From Massilia sp. METH4 (lineage in GTDB: Bacteria; Pseudomonadota; Gammaproteobacteria; Burkholderiales; Burkholderiaceae_D): a stretch of 64,000 nt of DNA. A program made the position numbers and the translations under genes. The stretch spans positions 5,146,001 through 5,210,000 of the forward strand of contig NZ_CP146614.1 in NCBI RefSeq assembly GCF_037094685.1, in the 5' to 3' direction. Shown here piece by piece: positions 1 to 7,954 of the stretch (position 1 is the first letter of the stretch; each line of letters opens with the position of its first letter). The notes under the pieces are model-generated. The model made no database searches and was not told the DNA's origin. It saw only the letters and a list, made by a program, of their open reading frames with translations.

Positions 1-256
1 TCCCCTGCGCCGGGGCGCCACGCCGCCCGCCTACGACTCGCTGACCAACCCGAAGATCAAGGCCTACACGTATCTCGACCTGACGGCCGGTTATGACTTC
101 AGCAAGTCGGTGAACCTGACGGCGGGCGTGCGCAACGTGACGGACAAGGATCCGCCGGTGCTGGGATCGACCCAGCTGCCGTCGAACAATTCCGTCTCGG
201 CTACCTACGATCCGCTGGGCAGGACGTTCTTTGCCACCCTGAACATCCGCATGTAG
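1..256 (+). CDS. TonB-dependent outer-membrane receptor, C-terminal fragment (5' end outside window)
   Basis: Only the last 84 codons are present, reading from base 2 to the TAG at 254-256. The segment has the alternating beta-strand pattern of a TonB-dependent receptor barrel: a TYLDLTAGYDF strand, then LTAGVRNVTDKDPP, which is the typical last-strand 'GVRNVTDK.PP' signature. The protein ends in RTFFATLNIRM, closing on an aromatic-rich strand as these barrels do. Such receptors import siderophores or oligosaccharides across the outer membrane. The convergent GH43 glycosidase gene next door makes a glycan-related receptor plausible, but the plug domain and substrate determinants are outside the window. 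The 3' end overlaps the 3' end of the glycosidase gene by 52 bp. Confidence 0.88.
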   Translation, partial: PLRRGATPPAYDSLTNPKIKAYTYLDLTAGYDFSKSVNLTAGVRNVTDKDPPVLGSTQLPSNNSVSATYDPLGRTFFATLNIRM

Positions 257-1881
257 GCCCCGTGCTGGCGCGCCACCCGGAACCAGTCGATGTCGATGTA
301 GTTGCGGCGGATCTGGTCCGGGGTGGCGTTCGATCGCGGCTCGTCCTCGCTCGCGCGGACATAGGTGAATACGCCGGGCCGGCTGCCTTTCCACCATGAG
401 AACTTCGCCAGCGGCGTGACGGGGCCGAAGTCCGTGAAGCCGCTCGTCCCGTCGAGGGCATACGAGAACTGCACGGTCTGATCGGCCCGCACGGTGGCGC
501 GCAGCACGATGCTGCCGCCGTCGATCCGGGGACCGCGTGTTTCTTCGCCGCCGTTCGCATAGGTCAGGTAGGTCGTTGCGCCGGCGCGCGCGACGCCGAT
601 CCAGGGCACCTTCACGCCGAACAGCGTGAGCCCGGCGCGCTGGCCGTCGCCCATTCCGGCCAGCTCGATGCGGGTGGTGATCTCGGAGGCCGGGCCTTGC
701 AGGATCTGGGTGAGCGTGTTGCGCGCGCCGACCAAATGGCGGGCCTTGCCCGCTTCGATGCGCAGGAAGCCCGGCCGCTGCGCCAGGCTCCAGCGGCCGG
801 GATCGGGGTTATGGTTCCACGACCATTGCAGCCCGAGCGTGCTGCCCGAGAATTCGTCGGAATCCTGCAGGCGCCAGCCGGGCGACTGCGCCGCCGTCCT
901 CGGGGCGGCATGTTCGAGCACCGGCAAGCCTTCGTTCCCCATCACCGGCCAATCATCGCGCCAGGTCACCGGTTGCAGGTGCGTGATGCGGCCGAACGCC
1001 CCCGTGCTGTTGAAATGAACGAACCAGCCTTCGCCCGACGGCGTTTCCACATAGCCGCCCTGGTGCGGGCCGGCCAGGCCGTTGCCGGGGTGGAGCACGG
1101 TGCGGTGCTCGAAAGGCCCCTGTATCGAGCGGGCCCGCATTACCGCTTGCGGCCCCGTGCCGACCCCGCCGATGGGCGCGAAGATGTAGTAGTAGCCGTT
1201 GCGCTTGTAGACCTTCGGTCCTTCCAGCACGGGCAGCTTTTCCTTGTCCTCGACGATGGTGCGGCCGCCGTCGAGGAGCCGCGTGCCGTCCGGGCTCATC
1301 GCGTGCAGGATGATGGGGCCGGCGCCCACTTTCGAATGCACCAGCCAGGCCTTGCCGTCGTCGTCCCAGAACGGGCAGGGGTCTTCGTAGCCCGCCCCGG
1401 CCAGCACGGTGACCGGAGCCGACCATGGTCCTGCCGGGTGTTCGGCCGTGCTCATGAAGATGCCTTCGTCCGGCGTGGCCCAGTAGACGTGGAAGCGGCC
1501 GGCGTGGTGCCGGATCGCGGGCGCCCACACGCCGCCGGCGTAGCGCAGGCCGGGGCCGACGGGCTTGGAAGTGCTGTCCGTCAGCGTGTAGGGCGCGGCC
1601 AGGTCGTAGGAGGGGTGGAAATCGAGCTTCGGCAGCACGTGCCCGACGATCTTCCAGTGCACGAGGTCCTTCGATTGCAGGACCGGCAGGCCGGGCGAGA
1701 AATGGAAGCTGGAGGCGACGAGATAATAGTCTTCACCGACCCGTATCACGTCGGGATCCGAGTAATCGGCGTGGATGACCGGGTTGCGGTAGTGCTGTAT
1801 CGCGGTACCGTGCGGTGCCGCGGCGGCAAGGGCCACGCAGCAGCCGCCCAGCAGCCCGGCCAGGGCATGTCGCAGGTCCAT
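205..1881 (-). CDS. Secreted glycoside hydrolase family 43 (beta-xylosidase/arabinofuranosidase type)
   Basis: 558 aa. A signal peptide (about residues 1-22, ending AAAAP) is followed by a five-bladed GH43 catalytic domain (about 30-320) and a C-terminal beta-sandwich (about 335-540) of the kind often attached to GH43 xylosidases. The three acidic catalytic residues of the family are visible: D42 in SDPDV (general base), D166 in EDPCPF (pKa modulator) and E219 in LEGPKVY (general acid). Predicted role is exo-cleavage of xylo- or arabino-oligosaccharides in the periplasm or outside the cell. The ATG at 1881 has a GGAGA Shine-Dalgarno 6 nt upstream. The last ~17 codons overlap the convergent receptor gene; the recognisable domain ends at DWFRVARQ, so this tail may be a read-on extension. 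Exact substrate is not determinable. Confidence 0.9.
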   Translation of the reverse strand: MDLRHALAGLLGGCCVALAAAAPHGTAIQHYRNPVIHADYSDPDVIRVGEDYYLVASSFHFSPGLPVLQSKDLVHWKIVGHVLPKLDFHPSYDLAAPYTLTDSTSKPVGPGLRYAGGVWAPAIRHHAGRFHVYWATPDEGIFMSTAEHPAGPWSAPVTVLAGAGYEDPCPFWDDDGKAWLVHSKVGAGPIILHAMSPDGTRLLDGGRTIVEDKEKLPVLEGPKVYKRNGYYYIFAPIGGVGTGPQAVMRARSIQGPFEHRTVLHPGNGLAGPHQGGYVETPSGEGWFVHFNSTGAFGRITHLQPVTWRDDWPVMGNEGLPVLEHAAPRTAAQSPGWRLQDSDEFSGSTLGLQWSWNHNPDPGRWSLAQRPGFLRIEAGKARHLVGARNTLTQILQGPASEITTRIELAGMGDGQRAGLTLFGVKVPWIGVARAGATTYLTYANGGEETRGPRIDGGSIVLRATVRADQTVQFSYALDGTSGFTDFGPVTPLAKFSWWKGSRPGVFTYVRASEDEPRSNATPDQIRRNYIDIDWFRVARQHGAYMRMFRVAKNVLPSGS

Positions 1882-1975
1882 CGTCGTCTCCGTCTTGTCA
1901 GTGTTACCGGCCAGTAGAGACCGGCATGGCAGCGCATGTCAAGGCGGATCCGATCAATCGCGTGAGCGATACGCG

Positions 1976-2737
1976 CTAGCGCGCGCCCCGGTGCGCCCAG
2001 CCTGTCGAGCGCCGTTCGACGATGGCGAACAGCTCGTACATCGCCATGGCCATCGCGCCGATCACGCCCAGGCCGGCGAAGGCCAGCGGCATCTTCATCG
2101 ACGATCCGGCCGACACCAGCAGGTAGCCGATGCCTTCGTTGGCCGCGTTCATTTCCGAAACGGTGGAACCGACGAAGGCCAGCGTGATCGCCACCTTCAG
2201 CGAGGCGAAGAAGTAGGGCATGGCGCGCGGCAGGCCGACTTTCATCAGCACGTCCAGCCGGCGCGCGCCGAGCACGCGCAGCACGTCTTCCAGCTCCGGT
2301 TCCAGCGTGGCCAGGCCGGTGGCGATATTGACCATGATAGGGAAGAACGAGATCAGGAAGGCGGTCAGGATGGCGGGGCCGGCGCCGATGCCGAACCACA
2401 CGACGAGGATCGGCACGAAGGCGGCCTTCGGCAGCGCATTGAAGGCCGTCATCAAGGGGTAGGCGGCGGCATACAGCACCGGCGAGGAACCGATGGCCAC
2501 GCCGAGCGCCACGCCGACGGCGACCGCGATGCCGAAGCCCGCCATCGTGACCCAGAACGTGCGCCAGGCATGGGTGGCGATCGGCCCGGCGTACTCGCCG
2601 AGCGCATCGACGATGGCGAGCGGGCTGGGGAAGATGAACTCGGAGACCGCGAAGCCGGCGCAGATGGCTTGCCACAGCAGCAGGATGGCCGCCAGCAGCA
2701 GCCATGGCGCGAAGGTCTTGATCGTGGAGGATTTCAT
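1976..2737 (-). CDS. ABC transporter permease, NitT/TauT (SsuC/TauC) type
   Basis: 253 aa integral membrane protein of about six helices. The binding-protein-dependent transport EAA-like loop lies near residues 165-185 (LGARRLDVLMKVGLPRAMPYF), where it contacts the ATPase. Length and organisation match SsuC/TauC/ThiX-type permeases. It is the third gene of a minus-strand importer operon (binding protein, ATPase, permease), starting 10 nt after the ATPase stop with an AGGAAG Shine-Dalgarno. It probably forms a homodimeric channel for a small organic solute. Family members import sulfonates, nitrate, pyrimidine precursors or aromatic acids; nothing in the sequence fixes the substrate. Confidence 0.9.
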   Translation of the reverse strand: MKSSTIKTFAPWLLLAAILLLWQAICAGFAVSEFIFPSPLAIVDALGEYAGPIATHAWRTFWVTMAGFGIAVAVGVALGVAIGSSPVLYAAAYPLMTAFNALPKAAFVPILVVWFGIGAGPAILTAFLISFFPIMVNIATGLATLEPELEDVLRVLGARRLDVLMKVGLPRAMPYFFASLKVAITLAFVGSTVSEMNAANEGIGYLLVSAGSSMKMPLAFAGLGVIGAMAMAMYELFAIVERRSTGWAHRGAR

Positions 2738-2747
2738 GGCGCTTCCT

Positions 2748-3566
2748 TCAGGTGCTGCGCACGCGGCCGATGTGCTCGCGCAACTCGTGCACGAGCGCGC
2801 CGAACGGTTCGCCGTAGGTGGTTTCCAGGTCGCGCGGCTGGGGCAGCGGGTTCTCGCGGCGCGCCACGATGCGGCCCGGCCGCCTGCTCATCACGTAGAT
2901 CGTGTCGGCCAGGAAGGCCGCTTCGCGCAGGTCGTGCGTGACGAGGATGACGTTGAAGCGGCGCTCGGTCCACAGGTCGCGCAGCACGCACCACAGCTCT
3001 TCGCGCGTAAAGGCATCCAGGGCGCCGAACGGTTCGTCCAGCAGCAGCATCTTCGGTTCGTGGATCAGCGCGCGGCAGATCGAGGCGCGCTGCTGCATGC
3101 CACCCGAAAGCTGCCATGGGTACTTGTCGGCATAGCCGTCCAGCCCTACGGTCTTGAGGAGCTTGCGGGCCCGTTCCTCGTACTGCGCGCGGTCCTTCTT
3201 CCAGGTGCGGCGGTAGGGTTCCACGATCTCCAGCGGCAGCAGCACATTGTCCAGCGTGGTGCGCCAGGGCAGCAGGGTGGGGGCCTGGAAGGCCATGCCG
3301 ACGAATTTCAACGGCCCCGTCACCGCCTCGCCGCCGATCCGCACGCTGCCGCGGGTCGGTGCCTTCAGGCCGGTGGCCAGCTTCATGAACGTGGACTTGC
3401 CGCAGCCGGACGGGCCGACGATGGCGATGAATTCGCCCGGCCGCGTTTGCAGCGTGATGTCTTCCACCGCGAACTCGCCGGTATTGTCATATGCCAGCCA
3501 GACGTTCCTGAAATCGACGAACGTGTCGCCTTCGGCCGCTTCCGGCATTTTCAACAGGGCGCTCAT
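2748..3566 (-). CDS. ABC transporter ATP-binding protein, NitT/TauT (SsuB/TauB) type
   Basis: 272 aa from the chosen ATG at 3566, which overlaps the TGA of the upstream binding-protein gene as ATGA. A longer reading frame starts 17 codons upstream, but that stretch lies inside the preceding gene. Walker A is GPSGCGKST, the Q-loop is AFQAPTLLPW, the ABC signature is LSGGMQQR, and Walker B is MLLLDEPFGALD followed by the switch His in LVTHD. These are the hallmarks of the nitrate/sulfonate/taurine importer ATPases. It powers the permease encoded immediately downstream. Confidence 0.93.
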   Translation of the reverse strand: MSALLKMPEAAEGDTFVDFRNVWLAYDNTGEFAVEDITLQTRPGEFIAIVGPSGCGKSTFMKLATGLKAPTRGSVRIGGEAVTGPLKFVGMAFQAPTLLPWRTTLDNVLLPLEIVEPYRRTWKKDRAQYEERARKLLKTVGLDGYADKYPWQLSGGMQQRASICRALIHEPKMLLLDEPFGALDAFTREELWCVLRDLWTERRFNVILVTHDLREAAFLADTIYVMSRRPGRIVARRENPLPQPRDLETTYGEPFGALVHELREHIGRVRST

Positions 3567-4606
3567 TTCGGGAACACGTTCAGTTCGGCCGCCGAGGGCA
3601 GGAAGGACGATACCCATACCGCGTTCGGGTCGACGCGCGTCTTGGTCGCATACACGTCCGACACCTGCGACGCCATCAGCGACAGGCGCGGCGGGGACAC
3701 CCGGCCGAAGCCTTCCGCCTTCGCGCCCGGCGTGGCGATGGCGCTGGCGATCGCCAGCTTCAGGCGGCGCAGTTCGAGCTTTTCGTCGATCAGGCCATCG
3801 CGTTCCTTGACGGCCTTGATGGCCGCCTCAGGGTTCGCCATCACGTCGCGCGCCGCTTTCGCGAAGGCGCGCAGGAAGCCTTTCACGGCTTCCGGCTTTT
3901 CCTTGACCAGCGTGTCCGAGGCGATGATGGCGTTGCCGTACAGCCGCACGCCGTACTGCGGATACGGCATGATCACCACGTCCTGGTCCTTCACGCCGCG
4001 CGCGTTCAGGTTCAGCAGCGAGGTGAACGAAAAGCCGGCGATGGCGTCCACGTCCCCCTTGACCAGCATCGTTTCGCGCAGTGCCGGCTCCATGCTGGTC
4101 CAGCTGGCGCTGTTGGCCGGCAGGCCGTTGGCCTTGGCCAGCAGCGGCCAGGCGCGGCGGCCGGCGTCGAACACGGGAGCGCCCAGCTTCTTGCCCTTCA
4201 GGTCGGCCGGGGACCGGATGCCCGATTTTTTCAGTGCCACGATGGCGGCCGGCGTGTCGTTATACACCATCATCACGCCCACCGGCTTGCCCGGGGCGGT
4301 GGGATTGTTGGCGGTGAATTCCATCAGCGCGGCCAGGTCCGCGAAGCCCATGTCGTAGGCGCCGGACGCCACGCGGTTGACCGCATTGCCCGAGCCGCTG
4401 CCGGCGTCGATCGTCACGTCCAGCTTTTCCTGGGCGAAGTAGCCGCGGCTCTTCGCCACGAGGAAGAGGGCGGACGGGCCTTCGAAGCGCCAGTCGAGCT
4501 GGAACTTGATCCTGGTGTCCTGCGCCAGGGCGGGCAGGGCCAGCAGGCAGACGGCGACGCCGGCAGCCAGGCGTGCGAACGGGTTGGAACGGGTGGTAGA
4601 ACGCAT
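3563..4606 (-). CDS. ABC transporter periplasmic binding protein, NMT1/THI5-like
   Basis: 347 aa. The start at 4606 follows an AGAGGAA Shine-Dalgarno and gives a clear Sec signal peptide ending ALPALAQD at about residue 30. The mature protein has the NMT1/THI5 fold hallmarks: QLDWRFEGPSALFLVAKSRGYFAQEKLDVTI, where the solute-facing Asp/Trp and the 'GYF..E.LDV' strand-helix are typical, then a serine/glycine-rich GSGSGNAVNRVASGAYDMGF binding loop. Relatives bind thiamine precursors, sulfonates or aromatic acids. It is the first gene of the importer operon downstream of the GntR regulator. Substrate unknown. Confidence 0.9.
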   Translation of the reverse strand: MRSTTRSNPFARLAAGVAVCLLALPALAQDTRIKFQLDWRFEGPSALFLVAKSRGYFAQEKLDVTIDAGSGSGNAVNRVASGAYDMGFADLAALMEFTANNPTAPGKPVGVMMVYNDTPAAIVALKKSGIRSPADLKGKKLGAPVFDAGRRAWPLLAKANGLPANSASWTSMEPALRETMLVKGDVDAIAGFSFTSLLNLNARGVKDQDVVIMPYPQYGVRLYGNAIIASDTLVKEKPEAVKGFLRAFAKAARDVMANPEAAIKAVKERDGLIDEKLELRRLKLAIASAIATPGAKAEGFGRVSPPRLSLMASQVSDVYATKTRVDPNAVWVSSFLPSAAELNVFPK

Positions 4607-4643
4607 GGGATTCCTCTTCAGTGGTGAAAGCTGCGGTGAATGG

Positions 4644-5366
4644 TCAGGCTTGCTTGCGGGTGCCGGCGTCCTTGCCGAGGGCGCTGCGCAGGTCGAAGCG
4701 CGGCGGCGCCGGTGCCAGCAGGCGGCACGCGCACTGGTCCAGGTGGCGCGCCATCTGCGCCTGGGCGCGGGTGCTGTCCTGGTCGCCCAAGGCTTCGACG
4801 ACGGCGGCATGCTCGTCGAACGAGCAGGGTTGCTGGCCGGTCGTGTCCAGGTTCGAGATCAGCAGCGTGGTGCGGGAAACGAGGCGGCGCAGCGCATCGA
4901 CCAGCAGGCCGTTGCCGGCCAGCTTGGCGAGCTCGATATGGAATTCCGCCGACAGGCGGATCCACAGCGGGCGGTCGCCGCGCATCCAGGCGTTGCGCTC
5001 GCGCTCGATCAGCTCGCGCAGTGCCTGGCGATGGGCATCGGTGAGGCGGCCGGCCAGCTTGTCCACCACCTTCGCTTCCAGCAGCTGGCGCAGCTCGAAC
5101 ATTTCCTCGGCCTCGCGCGGGCCAGGGCTGGCGATGTGGGCGCCACGATTGCGCTCCAGGTCCACCAGGCCGTCCGCGGCCAGCCGGGCCAGCACCTGCC
5201 GCACATGGTGGCGCGCCATGCCGTAGATGTCGCCCAGCGCCCCTTCGGTAAGCTTGGTGCCGGCCGTGAGGCGGTGGGACATGATGGCGTCGTAGACGTC
5301 GAGGTACATGCGTTCTTCCGGTGCGGGGTCCGGCGAACGGGCGGTACTGGGCGGTGCGGTGGGCAT
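4644..5366 (-). CDS. GntR-family transcriptional regulator with FCD (FadR C-terminal) ligand domain
   Basis: 240 aa. N-terminal winged helix about residues 20-85 (YDAIMSHRLTAGTKLTEGAL, then an atypical RHHVRQVLARLAADGLV recognition region), followed by the all-helical FCD domain about 90-225 with its metal/ligand residues D..R..EFH (SAEFHIELAKLAG) and a later H. The gene lies 37 bp upstream of the binding-protein start on the same strand, so it is probably the importer's local regulator. The start is uncertain: ATG 5366 has no Shine-Dalgarno, while ATG 5309 (residue 20) is preceded by GGAAGA. A perfect 20-bp palindrome at 5531-5550 upstream is a good operator candidate. Confidence 0.87.
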   Translation of the reverse strand: MPTAPPSTARSPDPAPEERMYLDVYDAIMSHRLTAGTKLTEGALGDIYGMARHHVRQVLARLAADGLVDLERNRGAHIASPGPREAEEMFELRQLLEAKVVDKLAGRLTDAHRQALRELIERERNAWMRGDRPLWIRLSAEFHIELAKLAGNGLLVDALRRLVSRTTLLISNLDTTGQQPCSFDEHAAVVEALGDQDSTRAQAQMARHLDQCACRLLAPAPPRFDLRSALGKDAGTRKQA

Positions 5367-5530
5367 GCGAAGGAGGGAATAGTTGGCTCATCCGCTACTT
5401 AGCAAGCGCCGTGCCACTGCCGGAAAATATCGGCAAATGTCGGCATTGGCCCACGGCGGGGCGTGCGGGGCCGCATGACGGCTGGGTTCGCGGCCGGACC
5501 GGACCTCGGCGCCTGTGCCGATGGCGTCGC

Positions 5531-5550
5531 ACGGATTGTCGACAATCCGT
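5531..5550. promoter_or_regulatory. 20-bp perfect palindrome, candidate GntR/FCD operator
   Basis: ACGGATTGTCGACAATCCGT reads identically on both strands. Its core ATTGTCGACAAT fits the T.GT...AC.A pattern typical of FCD-subfamily GntR operators. It lies between the mdcH stop and the gntR start in the only non-coding gap (5367-5601) ahead of the importer operon. A second shorter dyad (TGCCG at 5418-5422 with CGGCA at 5431-5435, and a further CGGCA at 5442-5446) lies closer to gntR. No clear -35/-10 pair was found. Binding is inferred from pattern and position only. Confidence 0.55.
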
Positions 5551-5601
5551 CAGCGTTCCTTGCCCCAAAACGGGCGCCGGATGCACCGCGAAGTGGCGCG
5601 G

Positions 5602-6531
5602 CTATTCTCCGGCGGCGCGGATCAGCGTCGCGATATCGCCGATGGAGGCGCCGTCGCAGCTCACGGCCACCCCGCCGTCGAAGACGGGCTGCGTCAGTTT
5701 CGTCAGCACGCTTCCGCTGGGCATCTCCACGGCGAGCCGGGCGCCGCGTTCCCAGGCGTGCCGCAGCGTGTCGTGCCATTGCACCTGCCGCGCCATGTTG
5801 CGGGCCAGGTCGGCGCCGATGGCGGCCGGATCGAACAGCGCGCGGGCCACGCTGCTGCTGATATAGGTGATGCGGGGGCGGCACAGGGGCACGGCCGCCA
5901 CGGCCGCCGCCAGCTCGTCCGCCTGGCGGGCCAGCAGCTCGCAGTGGGAGGGCACGGCGACGGCCAGCCGCTCGGCCTTCGCGCCGGCGCCGCCCGCATG
6001 GACCAGCGCCGCGACGTGCGCCATCCCCGCGTCGCTGCCCGCGATGACCAGCTGGCGCGGACCGTTCAGGTTCGCCAGGTAGACCGGCTCGCCGGCGGCA
6101 CGCACCCGCGCGACCAGCGGTTCGAGTTCGGTGGCCGCCAGGCCGGTGACGGCCGTCATGCCATGGCCGGAAGGATAGGCCTCCTCCATCGAGCGGGCCC
6201 GAAATGCAACTAACCGAATGACATCCGGGAAGGCCAGCACCCCGGCCGCCACGGCCGCCGGCCAGGCGCCGATCGACAGGCCGGCCACCATGGCGGGGCG
6301 GGCGTCCAGCGCGGCCAGGTGCCGCGCGGTGGCCACGCCGGCGATCAGCAGGCAAAGCTGCACCGCCACCGTGGAGCGCAGCGCGTCGGGCGTGTCCAGG
6401 CCGAGCGGGTCGGCGCCCAGCGCGGCCGCGGCTTCCTCGAGCGTGCGGGCGGTTTCCTCATGCGACGGCAAGGCGTGCAGCATGCCGGGCTTTTGCGCCC
6501 CCTGGCCGGGGAAGGTGAACAGCACGCTCAT
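5602..6531 (-). CDS. mdcH: Malonate decarboxylase epsilon subunit (malonyl-CoA:ACP transacylase), MdcH
   Basis: 309 aa malonyltransferase. It opens with the FabD-like TFPGQGAQ motif (residues 6-13), carries the nucleophile S86 in GLSIGAW and the partner H196 in PSHCELL. In the biotin-independent decarboxylase it charges the acyl-carrier subunit by transferring malonyl from malonyl-CoA to the prosthetic group. The start at 6531 overlaps the mdcG TGA as ATGA; an upstream in-frame ATG would lie inside mdcG. It is the last gene of the mdc operon. The transacylase is needed to prime the enzyme, which then cycles by direct acetyl/malonyl exchange. Confidence 0.93.
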   Translation of the reverse strand: MSVLFTFPGQGAQKPGMLHALPSHEETARTLEEAAAALGADPLGLDTPDALRSTVAVQLCLLIAGVATARHLAALDARPAMVAGLSIGAWPAAVAAGVLAFPDVIRLVAFRARSMEEAYPSGHGMTAVTGLAATELEPLVARVRAAGEPVYLANLNGPRQLVIAGSDAGMAHVAALVHAGGAGAKAERLAVAVPSHCELLARQADELAAAVAAVPLCRPRITYISSSVARALFDPAAIGADLARNMARQVQWHDTLRHAWERGARLAVEMPSGSVLTKLTQPVFDGGVAVSCDGASIGDIATLIRAAGE

Positions 6532-7148
6532 GCCGCCACCGCATGCTGCCACGGATCGCGAACCAGCAGCGGCCCGTGCGCTGTCTTGAGCAGGACGCGG
6601 CCGCCGCGCGCGTACTCGGCCAAGGCGAAGCCGGCCGTGCCCGTGTCCACCTGGATATCGACGCGGCAGGGGGCACCGTCGGCGAGGGCCAGCAGGCGCT
6701 CGACGGTGCGTGCCGGCAGCGGCGCCGGCGCGCGCACCAGCAGATCGAGGTCGCTATCCTGCCGCAGCACGGGCAGGCCGGTGGCCAGGTGGAAGCCCGT
6801 GCCGCCGGCCGGCCCCCACGCGAGCCGCAAGGCGTCGAGCCGGGGCGCCAGCATGGCCAGGGCCGCCAGCGGGGGCAGGGCGCCGGGCGCCGGCGCCGGT
6901 GGGTGGGCCAGCATTTCCGGTGTGATGCAGCGGGCGACGGCATCGGCCCGGATATACCCCTTGCAGCGCTGGCTGCGGTGCATGCCGCGCGCACCCACGG
7001 GCACCACGCCGCCCGGCGCCGCTTCGCGCCGCACCACCAGCGGCGCCTTGGCCAGCCAACCGGCGTCGAGCCAGTCCGGCCACGGGCCCCCGGCATCGAA
7101 GCGGCCCGGCACCCGCGGGAACAGCAGGTCGTGGGGACGAAAAACCAT
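6528..7148 (-). CDS. mdcG: Malonate decarboxylase holo-ACP synthase (phosphoribosyl-dephospho-CoA transferase), MdcG
   Basis: 206 aa. It matches the MdcG/CitX-like nucleotidyltransferase by its start (FRPHDLLF), the central GYIRAD region and the catalytic acidic cluster DSDLDLLV near residue 135. It transfers the 2'-(5''-phosphoribosyl)-3'-dephospho-CoA prosthetic group from its triphosphate precursor onto the serine of MdcC. ATG 7148 shares its A with the mdcE stop (TGATG). A GTG four codons upstream is possible but would overlap mdcE more. Within the operon it follows mdcE directly: the usual mdcF transporter gene that separates E and G in Klebsiella is missing. Confidence 0.92.
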   Translation of the reverse strand: MVFRPHDLLFPRVPGRFDAGGPWPDWLDAGWLAKAPLVVRREAAPGGVVPVGARGMHRSQRCKGYIRADAVARCITPEMLAHPPAPAPGALPPLAALAMLAPRLDALRLAWGPAGGTGFHLATGLPVLRQDSDLDLLVRAPAPLPARTVERLLALADGAPCRVDIQVDTGTAGFALAEYARGGRVLLKTAHGPLLVRDPWQHAVAA

Positions 7149-7954
7149 CACGCGTTCCACTGTTCGCGCAGCAGTTCCCGCACGCGGCGCGACGCGGCGC
7201 GGTGCTCGCCGCCGAAGCGGCTGGACAGGTCGCGCGCCTCGTTCGGGGCGATATCGGCCAGCGCTTCCTCGAGGGTGGCCCGTACCAGCGCCACGTCATC
7301 GCGTGTCGGTTCGGCCGCGCTCGACGGCGCCAGCACTTTCCACAGCAGCCCGAGCGAGGCGTAGCTGTGGATGTCGTAAGCCATCGGCGGCACGCTTTGC
7401 GCCAGCGCTTCGAGTGCCTCGACGGAGCGCAGCGTGATGCGCGCGGCCGAGGCCTTGCCCATCGCATGCACCATCACGCCGGGATCGGCCAGGGCGATCA
7501 AGCGGTTGGCCTGGTAGCCGTGCGCCAGGAAGGCGCCGGACATGGCGAGACCGACGATCAGGCCGATGACGGGATGGCCGGCCAGCCGGGCTTCGGCATA
7601 GGCGCCGGCCGCGCCGGCCAGCGCCTGGTGGATGCCGAAGGCTTCCTCGCGGCGCCCGTAGGCCTGGCTGGTCACGTCGATCACGGCGACGATCGGGCGC
7701 CTGGTTCGGGCATCCCGATCCTCGTGCATGGTTTCGTGCACTGCCTGCGCCAGTTGCCAGCCCTCGACCAGGCCGACCTCGCCGTTGCGGGCGCGCGGGA
7801 ATTGGTTGCCGGGGTCCTGCACCACGGCGATGAAGCGGGCCGGCGCGCCCGCCAGTTCGCCGTTGGCCACGCGGACGGCGGACCAGGCATGCAGTGCCGG
7901 GGCGCCGCCCGTCAGCTCCCCGAGCCACGTGGCCCCATTCGATCGAATGCTCAT
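7148..7954 (-). CDS. mdcE: Biotin-independent malonate decarboxylase gamma subunit, MdcE
   Basis: 268 aa crotonase-like carboxyltransferase-type subunit. Its fold-typical segments are VVQDPGNQFPRARNGEVGLVEGW and the oxyanion glycine-rich stretch GLIVGLAMSGAFLAHG. With MdcD it forms the decarboxylase that turns malonyl-S-ACP into acetyl-S-ACP and CO2. The ATG overlaps the mdcD stop as ATGA and its stop overlaps the mdcG start, giving a translationally coupled D-E-G block that supports stoichiometric assembly. Length is normal for the family. Confidence 0.94.
   Translation of the reverse strand: MSIRSNGATWLGELTGGAPALHAWSAVRVANGELAGAPARFIAVVQDPGNQFPRARNGEVGLVEGWQLAQAVHETMHEDRDARTRRPIVAVIDVTSQAYGRREEAFGIHQALAGAAGAYAEARLAGHPVIGLIVGLAMSGAFLAHGYQANRLIALADPGVMVHAMGKASAARITLRSVEALEALAQSVPPMAYDIHSYASLGLLWKVLAPSSAAEPTRDDVALVRATLEEALADIAPNEARDLSSRFGGEHRAASRRVRELLREQWNA

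Noticed and set aside
7146..7160. GTG at 7160 as mdcG start
   Set aside because: The ATG at 7148 forms the TGATG junction seen elsewhere in this operon; the GTG would extend the overlap into mdcE.
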